Assembly: GCF_012276985.1 (NCBI RefSeq)
Contig: NZ_JAAXMM010000002.1
Coordinates: 62,001 to 126,000 of the forward strand
Reading direction: 5' to 3'
DNA length: 64,000 bases
Origin: Agrobacterium sp. a22-2
Lineage (GTDB): Bacteria; Pseudomonadota; Alphaproteobacteria; Rhizobiales; Rhizobiaceae
Under the pieces are notes generated by a model. That model saw only the letters and a list, made by a program, of their open reading frames with translations. It searched no databases and had not been told where the DNA came from. A program made the translations under genes and the position numbers. Below, one piece after another: positions 44,632-56,331 of the stretch (positions within the stretch are counted from its first letter, which is position 1; every line of letters starts with the position of its first letter).

Positions 44632-44744
44632 CCGTCATTCCAGCGAAAGCTGGAATCTAGTCACGGCGCGTCTGCGCCGTGAAAGAGTCTCTTGTGATCA
44701 AGGACTTGATCAGGCTGGATCCGGGCTCAAGGCCGGGATGACGG
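44632..44744. repeat. Mosaic palindromic intergenic element (113 bp)
   Basis: Begins CCGTCATTCC and ends GGGATGACGG, near-exact inverted ends. Inside are consecutive hairpins: ATTCCAGC/GCTGGAAT over GAAA (44637-44656), TCACGGCGC/GCGCCGTGA over GTCT (44661-44682), TGATCAAG/CTTGATCA (44695-44712) and CCGGGC...GCCCGG-like pairing (44719-44736). It matches the style of dispersed non-coding palindromes (GTCATTCC-type) of alphaproteobacteria. It sits between the convergent SRPBCC and pgm genes, where it may also stop transcription. Confidence 0.75.
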
Positions 44745-44811
44745 AAACCGAGGCAACGCCGCCTGCAAACAACAAGACGCGGTGCTGCAGGCTGAAGCCC
44801 GCCGCCTCCGT

Positions 44812-47881
<3,070 letters not shown>

Positions 47882-47886
47882 GAGGT

Positions 47887-49149
47887 TCACAGATCCAGTT
47901 TGTCGATCATCGCCTGGGTGATCAGGCAAATGCCGTTTTCGGAGCGCCGGAAGCGCTTGGCGTCGATTTCCGGATCCTCGCCGACCACGAGGCCCTCCGG
48001 AATGACCACGCCGTGGTCGATCACCACATTGGTGAGGCGCGCGTGCCGGCCGATCTGGACCTTCGGCAGGATGACGGCGCCTTCAAGCCGCGAATAGGAA
48101 TTGGCGCGCACTCCGGTAAACAGCAGGCTCTTGAACAGCGACGAACCCGAGATGATGCAGTCGCCGGAGACCAGCGAGGAGATCGCCGAGCCGCGGCGAC
48201 CTTCGTCGTCATGCACGAACTTGGCCGGCGGATTGATCTCGGCATAGGTCCAGATCGGCCAGGATTTGTCGTAGAGGTCGAGCTCGGGCACGATGTCGGT
48301 CAGGTCGATATTGGCCTGCCAATAGGCGTCGATCGTGCCGACGTCGCGCCAGTACGGCTCGCGCTCGAAATCGGAGCGCACGCAGGACTGGGAAAAGCGA
48401 TGGGCGACGGCTCTGCCGTTCTGGACGATGTAGGGAATGATGTCCTTGCCGAAATCCCGGCTGGAATTGGGATCGGCGGCGTCGCGCTTGAGGACTTCCA
48501 TCAGGAACTTGGTGTGGAAGACGTAGATGCCCATGGAGGCGAGAGCGAAATCCTCGTTGCCCGGAATGCCCGGCGGATCGGCCGGCTTTTCCACGAAGGC
48601 GCTGATCTCGTCCTTTTCGTTGACATGCATGACGCCGAAGCCGACGGCCTCCATGCGCGGCACCTCGAGGCAGCCGATGGTGACATCGGCGCCGGTGTCG
48701 ACATGCTGCTGCAGCATCAGTTCGTAGTCCATTTTGTAGATATGGTCGCCTGCCAGGATGACCATGTATTCCGGGCCGTAGGGCTCGATGATGTCGATGT
48801 TCTGGTAGACCGCGTCGGCCGTGCCCTCGTACCACTGCGTCTCGGAGACGCGCTGGCTGGCCGGCAGAACATCGAAGCTTTCGTTGCGCTCGGGCCGGAA
48901 GAAGTTCCAGCCGTGCTGCAGATGGCGGATCAGCGAATGGGCCTTGTATTGCGTGGCGACCCCGATGCGGCGGATACCGGAATTCATGGCGTTGGACAGG
49001 GCGAAATCGATGATGCGCGCCTTGCCGCCGAAATAGACGGCCGGCTTGGCGCGCCGATCCGTCAGTTCCTTCAGGCGGCTGCCGCGCCCGCCGGCCAGAA
49101 CATAAGCCATGGCATCGCGTGCCAGAGGTTGTACCCGTTTACCCGTCAT
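47887..49149 (-). CDS. glgC: Glucose-1-phosphate adenylyltransferase
   Basis: 420 residues. Nucleotidyltransferase motif [20 protein letters not shown], then [23 protein letters not shown]-type catalytic loop [16 protein letters not shown]; a C-terminal beta-helix. It makes ADP-glucose, the committed step of glycogen synthesis. The Agrobacterium enzyme is activated by fructose 6-phosphate and pyruvate, expected here as well. A GGAGG ribosome site precedes the ATG, 15 bp after glgB. Confidence 0.96.
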   Translation of the reverse strand: MTGKRVQPLARDAMAYVLAGGRGSRLKELTDRRAKPAVYFGGKARIIDFALSNAMNSGIRRIGVATQYKAHSLIRHLQHGWNFFRPERNESFDVLPASQRVSETQWYEGTADAVYQNIDIIEPYGPEYMVILAGDHIYKMDYELMLQQHVDTGADVTIGCLEVPRMEAVGFGVMHVNEKDEISAFVEKPADPPGIPGNEDFALASMGIYVFHTKFLMEVLKRDAADPNSSRDFGKDIIPYIVQNGRAVAHRFSQSCVRSDFEREPYWRDVGTIDAYWQANIDLTDIVPELDLYDKSWPIWTYAEINPPAKFVHDDEGRRGSAISSLVSGDCIISGSSLFKSLLFTGVRANSYSRLEGAVILPKVQIGRHARLTNVVIDHGVVIPEGLVVGEDPEIDAKRFRRSENGICLITQAMIDKLDL

Positions 49150-49164
49150 TGTTTTCCTCCCGCA

Positions 49165-51378
49165 TCAGTTTTCGAGTTCGAGCATGATCACGGCCAGTGG
49201 TGGCAGGGTCAAATCGGCCCTGATGCCGCCGCTTGCATGCTCGGCCGCCTCCACGCGACCCCCATTGCCCTTTCCGCTGCCGCTGTAGATCTCGGCATCG
49301 GTATTCAAGATTTCCCGCCAGCGTCCGGAAACCGGCAGCGGCACGGAATAGCGCTCGTGATAGGTCGGTGTGAAATTGCAGACGATGGCCACCGGCTTTT
49401 CGCCCGGCGCCTTGCGCAACCAGGCAAAGACCGAATTGTCGTCGTCGTCGGCGATCAGCCATTCAAAGCCCTCGCCTTCGCAATCGCGGGCATGCAAGGC
49501 GGGCTTGGACCGGTAATAGCCGTTGAGATCCCGCACCAGGCGGCGCATGCCTTCGTGCAAGGGATATTGCAGGAGGTTCCAGTCGAGCGACTTCTTCTCG
49601 CTCCATTCGCTCCACTGGGCGAATTCCTGCCCCATGAACAGCAGCTTCTTGCCCGGATAGCCCCACATGAAGGCATAATAGGCGCGCAGGTTGGCGAATT
49701 TCTGCCAGTCGTCGCCCGGCATCTTGGCAATCATCGAGCCTTTGCCATGCACCACTTCGTCATGGGAAATCGGCAGGACGAAATTTTCGCTATAGGCATA
49801 GAGCAGGCCGAAGGTGATCTCCTGGTGGTGATACTTGCGATAGAGCGGATCGCGGGAAAAATAGGTCAGCGTGTCGTGCATGAAGCCCATGTTCCACTTG
49901 AAGCCGAAACCCAACCCGCCTTCGTGTACCGGCTGGGAGACCTTTGGCCAGGATGTCGATTCCTCAGCAATGGTCATGATGCCGGGATGCGAGCCGTAGA
50001 CGTGGTGGTTCATCTTCTGCAGGAAGCGCACGGCCTCAAGGTTTTCGCGTCCGCCATATTCGTTGGGGACCCACTCACCTTCCTTGCGGGAATAATCGAG
50101 ATAGAGCATCGAGGCGACCGCATCGACGCGCAGGCCGTCGAGATGGAATTTCTCTGCCCAATACATGGCGTTATTGATCAGGTAGGACAGGACCTCGATA
50201 CGGCCGAAATTGTAGATCGCCGTGTTCCAGTCGGGATGGAAGCCCTGCCGCGGGTCCTCGTGCTCATAGAGCGCCGTGCCGTCGAAATGGCGCAGGCCGT
50301 GGGCGTCCACCGGGAAATGGGCGGGCACCCAGTCGAGGATGACGCCGATGCCGACCTTGTGGCAGCCGTTGACGAAGCGGGCAAAGCCTTCCGGCTCGCC
50401 GAAGCGGGCGGTCGGGGCATAGAGCCCCGTCGTCTGATAGCCCCAGGAGGGGTCGTAGGGATGTTCGGTGATCGGCAGGAACTCGATATGGGTGAAGCCC
50501 ATCTCGACACAGTAGGGGATCAGCCGCTCCGCCAGCTCGTCCCAGCTCAGCATCGAGCCGTCCGCCCGGCGCTGCCAGGAACCGGCATGCACTTCATAGG
50601 TGCTGATCGGCTGGCGGCGCTGGTCGACCGTGGACCAATGCTTGCGATGGGCCTCGTCCTGCCAATCTTGCACCAGTTCGGGGGCGGTAATCGAGGCGGT
50701 GTTCGGCCGCAACTCGGCGCGACGAGCGAAAGGATCGGCCTTCAGGGGCTGCACCACGCCGTCCTTGCCGACAATCTCAAACTTGTAGGCCGAGCCGGTC
50801 ATCACGTCGGGGGCGAAGATTTCCCAAATGCCGGTGTCGCGCCTGAGCCGCATGACATGGCGGCGGCCATCCCATTCGTTGAAATCGCCAACCACGGAGA
50901 CCCGGCCGGCATTCGGCGCCCAGACGGCGAAATGAAACCCGTCAACGCCCTGATGCTTGAGCGGATGAGCGCCCATCTTGTCGAACAGACGCAGGTGCGA
51001 GCCTTCCCGCAGGAAGTAATCGTCCATCGGGCCGAGCACCGGGCCGAAGCTATAGGGGTCGGTCACCGTCCATTCGGCGTCGCCGCGTTCGGCACGATAG
51101 CGCAGGGGCTGAAAGCTCGACACTGCAACGTTGCCGGCAAAAAAGCCAGCCTCGTGCAGGCGGTCCAGCGTACCGACTACAGCGCCGTCCAGGGTCATCG
51201 CCGTGACCGCTTCGGCGCCGGGGATGAAGCAGCGGGCGACGAAGCCCGCTGCTGTCTGCTGAACGCCCAGAACGCCGAATGGGTCCGAATGCTGGCCGGA
51301 GACAAGCGCCTCGATCTCGGCGGCGGGCAGCGCCGCGGCCGAGACGGTTGCGCCGACCTGCTTCGGTGGTTTCTTCAT
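49165..51378 (-). CDS. glgB: 1,4-alpha-glucan branching enzyme
   Basis: 737 residues. N-terminal modules, a CBM48 (DGFHFAVWAPNAGRVSVVGD), the GH13 catalytic domain with nucleophile Asp in LDGLRVDAVASMLYLD, acid Glu in IAEESTSWPKV and Asp in ISHDEVVHGKGSM, and a C-terminal beta domain. It cuts alpha-1,4 chains and rejoins them as alpha-1,6 branches. The ATG overlaps the glgP stop (ATGA); a TTG one codon earlier is in frame. Confidence 0.96.
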   Translation of the reverse strand: MKKPPKQVGATVSAAALPAAEIEALVSGQHSDPFGVLGVQQTAAGFVARCFIPGAEAVTAMTLDGAVVGTLDRLHEAGFFAGNVAVSSFQPLRYRAERGDAEWTVTDPYSFGPVLGPMDDYFLREGSHLRLFDKMGAHPLKHQGVDGFHFAVWAPNAGRVSVVGDFNEWDGRRHVMRLRRDTGIWEIFAPDVMTGSAYKFEIVGKDGVVQPLKADPFARRAELRPNTASITAPELVQDWQDEAHRKHWSTVDQRRQPISTYEVHAGSWQRRADGSMLSWDELAERLIPYCVEMGFTHIEFLPITEHPYDPSWGYQTTGLYAPTARFGEPEGFARFVNGCHKVGIGVILDWVPAHFPVDAHGLRHFDGTALYEHEDPRQGFHPDWNTAIYNFGRIEVLSYLINNAMYWAEKFHLDGLRVDAVASMLYLDYSRKEGEWVPNEYGGRENLEAVRFLQKMNHHVYGSHPGIMTIAEESTSWPKVSQPVHEGGLGFGFKWNMGFMHDTLTYFSRDPLYRKYHHQEITFGLLYAYSENFVLPISHDEVVHGKGSMIAKMPGDDWQKFANLRAYYAFMWGYPGKKLLFMGQEFAQWSEWSEKKSLDWNLLQYPLHEGMRRLVRDLNGYYRSKPALHARDCEGEGFEWLIADDDDNSVFAWLRKAPGEKPVAIVCNFTPTYHERYSVPLPVSGRWREILNTDAEIYSGSGKGNGGRVEAAEHASGGIRADLTLPPLAVIMLELEN

Positions 51379-53840
51379 CAAGCTCTCCAGATGTCGGCGC
51401 TATATTGCCGGATGGTGCGGTCGGAGGAGAACCAGCCCATGCGCGCCGTGTTGAAGATCGTCTTGGAGAACCAGGACTTCGGATCGCTCCAGATCGCATC
51501 GACATCGCGCTGCGCCTTGGCATAGGCATCGAAATCGGCGGCCACCATGAACCAGTCGTGGTGATAGAGGCCATCGACCAGGCTCGAGAAGCGACCGCGA
51601 TCGTCCGGCGAAAAGACGCCGGAGGCGATGGCGGCCAGCGCCTGCGACAGCTCGCGCGAGCCTTCGATGACGGCGCGGGGATTGTGACCCTCGGCGCGCA
51701 CCTTGCCCACTTCGTCTGCCGTCATTCCGAAGATTACGATGTTCTCTTCCCCCACATGATCACGCATTTCCACATTGGCGCCGTCGAGCGTTCCAATGGT
51801 CAGCGCACCGTTCAACGCGAACTTCATGTTTCCGGTTCCCGACGCTTCCATGCCGGCGGTCGAAATTTGTTCGGAAAGGTCGGCCGCCGGCACCATGACC
51901 TCGGCCAGCGACACATTGTAGTTCGGGATGAACACGACCTTCAGCAAACCGCGAACGGAGGGATCGTTGTTGATCACCCGCGCCACATCATTGGCGAGTT
52001 TGATGATCAGCTTGGCATTGTGGTAGCTGGGCGCCGCCTTGCCGGCGAAAAGCTTGACGCGGGGCACCCAGTCGCGTTCCGGATGGGAGCGAATCTGGTC
52101 GTAGAGCGCCACGGCTTCGATGATGTTCAGCAGCTGGCGCTTGTATTCGTGGATACGCTTGATCTGGATGTCGAACATGGCCGAGGGATCCAGGCGGATG
52201 CCCATGCGGCTGGCGACGAGGTTGGAAAGCTGCTCCTTGTTGGCGCGCTTGACCGCTGCGAACTTCTTCTGGAATTCGCCGTCATGGGCAAAGGCGTCGA
52301 GCGCCGTCAGCTTGGCCGCATCGTCGAGGAATTCCTCGCCGATAGCCTCGCGGATCAGCGAGGTCAGGCCCGGATTGCACTGCATCAGCCAGCGGCGCGG
52401 CGTAATGCCATTGGTCTTGTTGTTGATGCGGGTCGGGTAGATCTTGTGCAGGTCGGCAAAGACGGTCTGCTTCATCAGCTCCGTATGCAGCGCCGATACG
52501 CCATTGATGCTGTGCGAGCCGACAAAGGCCAGGTTGCCCATGCGTACGCGCCGGTCGCCGCTCTCATCGATCAACGAGATATTGGAGATTTCGGCGTCGG
52601 TGAAGCTCTTCTGCTTGCGCGCTTCCAGCAGGAACTTGGCATTGATCGAATAGATCAGCTGCATATGGCGCGGCAGCAGCCGCTCGAACAGCGGAACCGG
52701 CCAGCTTTCCAACGCTTCGGGAAGAAGCGTGTGGTTGGTATAGGAGAAGGTGCGGCCGGTAATGTCCCAGGCGGTGTCGAAATCCATGCCGTGGATATCG
52801 CAGAGTTGGCGCATCAGTTCGGCGATGGAAACGGCCGGATGGGTGTCGTTCAGCTGGATCGCGACCTTGTCGGGCAAGGCGGTCAGCTCATTGCCCTGCT
52901 GCAGGTGGCGGCGCACGATGTCCTGCAGGGAGGCAGAACAGAAGAAATATTCCTGGCGCAGGCGCAGTTCCTGGCCGGCGGTCGTGGCATCGGCCGGGTA
53001 GAGAACGCGGGTCAACGTTTCCGCCTTGTTGCTTTCGCGAAGCGCGCCGATATGGTCGCCGGCGTTGAAGGCGGCCAACAGGATCGGGTCGATCGGCTGG
53101 GCCGACCAGAGCCGCAGCGTGTTGATCCGCTCGCCGCGCCAGCCGACGATCGGTGTGTCGTAGGCGGTGGCGATCACCCGTTCGCTGGGCTTCCAGACAT
53201 AGCGGATCTCGTCGTTCTGGCCGGACACGGTTTCCACGCCGCCGCCGAAGCCGATTTCATAGGAGCTTTCCCGGCGCTCGAATTCCCAAGGGTTGCCGTG
53301 AGCAAGCCAGGTCTCGGGCAGTTCCACCTGCCAGCCTTCTGCCATCTGCTGGCGAAACAGGCCGTGCACGTAGCGGATGCCGTAGCCATAGGCCGGGATG
53401 TTGACGGTGGCCATGCTCTCCATGAAGCAGGCGGCCAGGCGGCCGAGACCGCCGTTGCCGAGTGCCGCGTCGGGCTCCAGTCCGGCAATGATGTTCATGT
53501 CGACACCGAGCGATGCGAGCGCCTCGCGAATCTCCTCCATCAGGCCGAGATTGGACATGGCATCGCGCATCAGCCGGCCGATCAGGAATTCCAGCGATAG
53601 ATAGTAGACCCGCTTGGCATTGGTTTCGTAGGTGCTGCGCGTCGATTCCATCCACCGGTCGATAATGCGGTCGCGCACCACCAGAATGGTGGCGGTCAGC
53701 CAGTCGTGCGGTTGGGCAACCTTGGCATCCTTGCCGATGCTGTAGGTCAGGCGTTCGATGATTTCTGCAGCAAGGGTCTCCGGATTGGAAACCCGCGGCG
53801 CGGGCAGAGGCAGATCGGTCTTGCTGAGGGTTTTGATCAT
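51378..53840 (-). CDS. glgP: Glycogen phosphorylase
   Basis: 820 residues from MIKTLSKTDLPLP, matching the family size. GT35 motifs: YYLSLEFLIGRLMRDAM, ALGNGGLGRLAACFMES, IQLNDTHPAVSIAELMR, and the PLP-lysine segment EASGTGNMKFALNGALTIGT. It phosphorolyses alpha-1,4 bonds to glucose 1-phosphate. It is the first gene of glgP-glgB-glgC-glgA-pgm, so breakdown and synthesis enzymes are made together. The frame runs on upstream to 53996, but homology starts at 53840. Confidence 0.96.
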   Translation of the reverse strand: MIKTLSKTDLPLPAPRVSNPETLAAEIIERLTYSIGKDAKVAQPHDWLTATILVVRDRIIDRWMESTRSTYETNAKRVYYLSLEFLIGRLMRDAMSNLGLMEEIREALASLGVDMNIIAGLEPDAALGNGGLGRLAACFMESMATVNIPAYGYGIRYVHGLFRQQMAEGWQVELPETWLAHGNPWEFERRESSYEIGFGGGVETVSGQNDEIRYVWKPSERVIATAYDTPIVGWRGERINTLRLWSAQPIDPILLAAFNAGDHIGALRESNKAETLTRVLYPADATTAGQELRLRQEYFFCSASLQDIVRRHLQQGNELTALPDKVAIQLNDTHPAVSIAELMRQLCDIHGMDFDTAWDITGRTFSYTNHTLLPEALESWPVPLFERLLPRHMQLIYSINAKFLLEARKQKSFTDAEISNISLIDESGDRRVRMGNLAFVGSHSINGVSALHTELMKQTVFADLHKIYPTRINNKTNGITPRRWLMQCNPGLTSLIREAIGEEFLDDAAKLTALDAFAHDGEFQKKFAAVKRANKEQLSNLVASRMGIRLDPSAMFDIQIKRIHEYKRQLLNIIEAVALYDQIRSHPERDWVPRVKLFAGKAAPSYHNAKLIIKLANDVARVINNDPSVRGLLKVVFIPNYNVSLAEVMVPAADLSEQISTAGMEASGTGNMKFALNGALTIGTLDGANVEMRDHVGEENIVIFGMTADEVGKVRAEGHNPRAVIEGSRELSQALAAIASGVFSPDDRGRFSSLVDGLYHHDWFMVAADFDAYAKAQRDVDAIWSDPKSWFSKTIFNTARMGWFSSDRTIRQYSADIWRA

Positions 53841-54151
53841 GGATTTCGCCAACACGTTTATGAGTTGCGTCAGGACGACGTTTAACCGGTTTGATTCTGT
53901 CCGGCAGACGATCAGAGAATACAGTTTACGCATCGTTATGAAGGACTTGCAACAGACGATTTCGGCAAAAGCCAAAATGCGGGCGTCCCTTGCCAAGCGC
54001 TCGATAAGCCCCTGTATTTATTGCAGATCAGCGCGACGGTTCCGTGACGAAGAAAAACCGCGCCGCCCTGGGGGCAACGCGGTTTCAAACTCTGTTCTGC
54101 AACCGGCGGGCGACCCTTTGAGGGCGGCGCCTGAGCAGAGCGATTACCAGC
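53841..54151. promoter_or_regulatory. glgP promoter region and TadG-like gene 3' end
   Basis: 311 bases. It holds the terminator of the upstream gene (54054-54085, listed separately) and must carry the promoter of the glycogen operon, but I cannot place its boxes with confidence. Confidence 0.4.
54054..54085 (-). terminator. Terminator of the TadG-like gene
   Basis: On the minus strand AAACCGCG pairs with CGCGGTTT, with an inner GCCC/GGGC stem, followed by TTTCTTC. It lies 67 bases past the stop codon and insulates the glycogen operon. Confidence 0.85.
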
Positions 54152-55372
54152 TCACTGGGTCAGCCGGGTGGTGGCGAGAGAGGCCTTCTCGCCAATTTCC
54201 TTGAAGGCGGCGACCAAGTCCTCGGCATCGTTGGCATCGTAATAGTGGGACGTGTCTGTTGCGCAGTAAGCCAACAGCTCCTGGCCGCCCGACGGCGCCA
54301 TGAAGGCGACGGAGTAGACTTCCACGCCGGCGGTTCTTGCCTTGTCGCAGGTCGCCTTGGTCTCGGTGTTGGCGCTGGCGTAGTTGTTGTCGCCATCGGT
54401 CATGAAAAGAATGAACTTGCCCGGATCGGTCTGGCCGTTCTTGTTGGTGTGTGCGGTGACTTCGCTCGACGCCGTGACCTTGGTATAGGCCTTCTCCATG
54501 GCGTCCGAGGAATCAGTGCCGCCGGTTGCCGTCAACGCGTTGACATAGGCAAGCGCCGTCGCCGTGCCCCATTCGAACGCCGTTTCGGTCTGCATCGCCG
54601 AGTTGTACGAGACCGCAGCCGTCCGGACGTATTTCTTATCCGGATCGGCGCTGTCGAGCTGTGTTGTCAGGTCGGCGACCGCGATCTTTAGGGCCTCTAT
54701 TTTCGTATAGTATTTCGTGCAGGAATAGGTCTTGCCTTTTTTATTCGTGCAGGTGCCCGTGTAGGTCGTCGTGGTGTTCTCAGCCATCGAACCGGAGCGG
54801 TCGAGGACCAGGAACATCGACAGGGCGTTCTTGCTTTCGGTCGAACTCTGCGACGAACTACTGACTGCAACCTTGACGGAGTCATAGCCCAGAAGCCGGG
54901 TGAACGCGTTCATCGACACGGTGTAGTCTGCCGTGACATTCACGTCGAAGGTATTGCCCGTGCTGCCGTTCGGTGTTCTCTCGACCGTTGCCAGGGTGCT
55001 GTCTTCCAGTTCCTCGTTGAGGTTTTCCAGCGCCTGGTCGCCTTCGCTGCTGTTGAGATTGGCCATCTGGGCTGCCAGGAACTTCCGTGCGAGTTCCATC
55101 GCCTCTTCATCGGTGATGCCCTTTCCGGCAAGTGCCGAGGCCGCGGCGAGGGCTGCCGAATCGGCGGCGCCCTGCAATTCGGAGCGCACCTGCATCAGCT
55201 TGGTCATGTCCATGGCAATGCCGACCGTCGCCATGGCGACCGGAAGGATCAGTGCCGTCATCAGACCGAAATTGCCTCGTCTGTCATTGGCCAGACGCCG
55301 CAGCGTCCCGCGCTTTCCTGAAATGCCGATCATCATGTTCATCCATTTTTCAAGCACCGTGGATGAAGGCAT
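54152..55372 (-). CDS. TadG-like pilus-assembly protein with von Willebrand A domain
   Basis: 406 residues. The N-terminus has RRLANDRRGNFGLMTALILP followed by a membrane helix, the TadE/TadG class III signal region, then a pseudopilin-like helix with ADSAALAAASALAG. The C-terminal half is a VWA domain with MIDAS motif FLVLDRSGSMAENTTTT, the Thr in ATGGTDSSDAMEKAY and the Asp in ILFMTDGDNN. Such proteins belong to the Flp/Tad tight-adherence machine. No other tad gene is near, so it is a scattered or stand-alone paralog. ATGs at 55342 and 55336 are alternative starts. Confidence 0.88.
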   Translation of the reverse strand: MPSSTVLEKWMNMMIGISGKRGTLRRLANDRRGNFGLMTALILPVAMATVGIAMDMTKLMQVRSELQGAADSAALAAASALAGKGITDEEAMELARKFLAAQMANLNSSEGDQALENLNEELEDSTLATVERTPNGSTGNTFDVNVTADYTVSMNAFTRLLGYDSVKVAVSSSSQSSTESKNALSMFLVLDRSGSMAENTTTTYTGTCTNKKGKTYSCTKYYTKIEALKIAVADLTTQLDSADPDKKYVRTAAVSYNSAMQTETAFEWGTATALAYVNALTATGGTDSSDAMEKAYTKVTASSEVTAHTNKNGQTDPGKFILFMTDGDNNYASANTETKATCDKARTAGVEVYSVAFMAPSGGQELLAYCATDTSHYYDANDAEDLVAAFKEIGEKASLATTRLTQ

Positions 55373-55449
55373 ACGAAGAAAACATCTCGTTCGACTTAAA
55401 CGAATTGTTCAAGTTTTAACGATAAGGCGTCCGAAACACGCTGTTTGGG

Positions 55450-56328
55450 CTATTTTACCGGAACAAGATCGACGGATTGCTCCGTCTTGTGGCTTCCGTA
55501 GCTTTTCAGGACACCGATCACCGGGGCAACATCGGAATAGTCGCGGCCATAGGCGACGACCACGTGATCCATGCCGGCCGGGATGTTATTGGTCGGATCA
55601 AGCTCTATCCAGCCGGCGGTCGTGCCGCACCAGACGCGCACCCAGGCATGCATGGCGTCGGCGCCTTCCAGCCGCTCCTTGCCCGGTGGCGGAATGGTGC
55701 GCAGGAAACCGCTGACATAGCCGGCCGGTATGCCGAGGCTTCGAAGTGCGGCGATCATCACATGGGAGAAATCCTGGCAGACACCCTTCTTCAGGATGAA
55801 GGCTTCCTTCGGCGTGGTGTCGACGGTGGTCGCGTCGCCGTCATAGGCGAAATCGGTGTAGATCCGCGTGCAGAGTGTTTCGGCGATCTGGCGCACGGTC
55901 TGACCGGATTTCAGGCCCTTGCGGGCATAGGCGGTGATTTCAGGCACCTCGCCGATCCGCGGGCTGGTTCCCATGAAATGATGGGGCGAGGCCGGATCGA
56001 GCGACCAGTATTCGGCCAGCTCCAGCGGCAGGCGGTCGAGCAGCGGCGAGAAATCCGCCGCGATCGGCTGGCTCTCCACCTGAACGCGCGCCTGCATGCG
56101 GATGTCGAGCCTGTCGTGTGGCGAGCGAAACTGGATGGAAATCGCGGGATGCTCGAAGAAGTCGACGAAATTGGCTTTCTCGTCCGGCTGCGGCTCGATC
56201 GACACCGATCCGGCAATCAGGCGTTGACGCTCGGGCAGGGACAGCGGCAGCAGCCGCACGATATGCCGGGCGCCCGACGCCGGTGCGTCGTAGACATAGC
56301 CCATGTGGAGGGAAAGATCGTAAAGCAT
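55450..56328 (-). CDS. Transglutaminase-like protein (last gene of the ATP-grasp/alpha-E operon)
   Basis: 292 residues. An N-terminal beta domain (Bact_transglu_N, residues 1-130) precedes a transglutaminase-like core with an intact triad: Cys184 in KKGVCQDFSHVMIAAL, His227 in ADAMHAWVRVWC, Asp244 in IELDPTNN. Such folds act as peptidases or transfer acyl groups between amines. It starts 3 bp after the ATP-grasp gene and is the third gene of the unit. The partner genes suggest it cleaves or forms an amide bond in a peptide made by the operon; this is inference from the conserved context. Confidence 0.9.
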   Translation of the reverse strand: MLYDLSLHMGYVYDAPASGARHIVRLLPLSLPERQRLIAGSVSIEPQPDEKANFVDFFEHPAISIQFRSPHDRLDIRMQARVQVESQPIAADFSPLLDRLPLELAEYWSLDPASPHHFMGTSPRIGEVPEITAYARKGLKSGQTVRQIAETLCTRIYTDFAYDGDATTVDTTPKEAFILKKGVCQDFSHVMIAALRSLGIPAGYVSGFLRTIPPPGKERLEGADAMHAWVRVWCGTTAGWIELDPTNNIPAGMDHVVVAYGRDYSDVAPVIGVLKSYGSHKTEQSVDLVPVK

Positions 56329-56331
56329 GTT

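Noticed and set aside
48013..51525. 1170-residue open frame on the + strand opposite glgC and glgB
   Set aside because: It is a mirror frame of two certain genes in GC-rich DNA and shows no recognisable domain or ribosome site.
51279..53600. 773-residue open frame opposite glgP
   Set aside because: Antisense shadow of glycogen phosphorylase, low-complexity composition typical of such frames.
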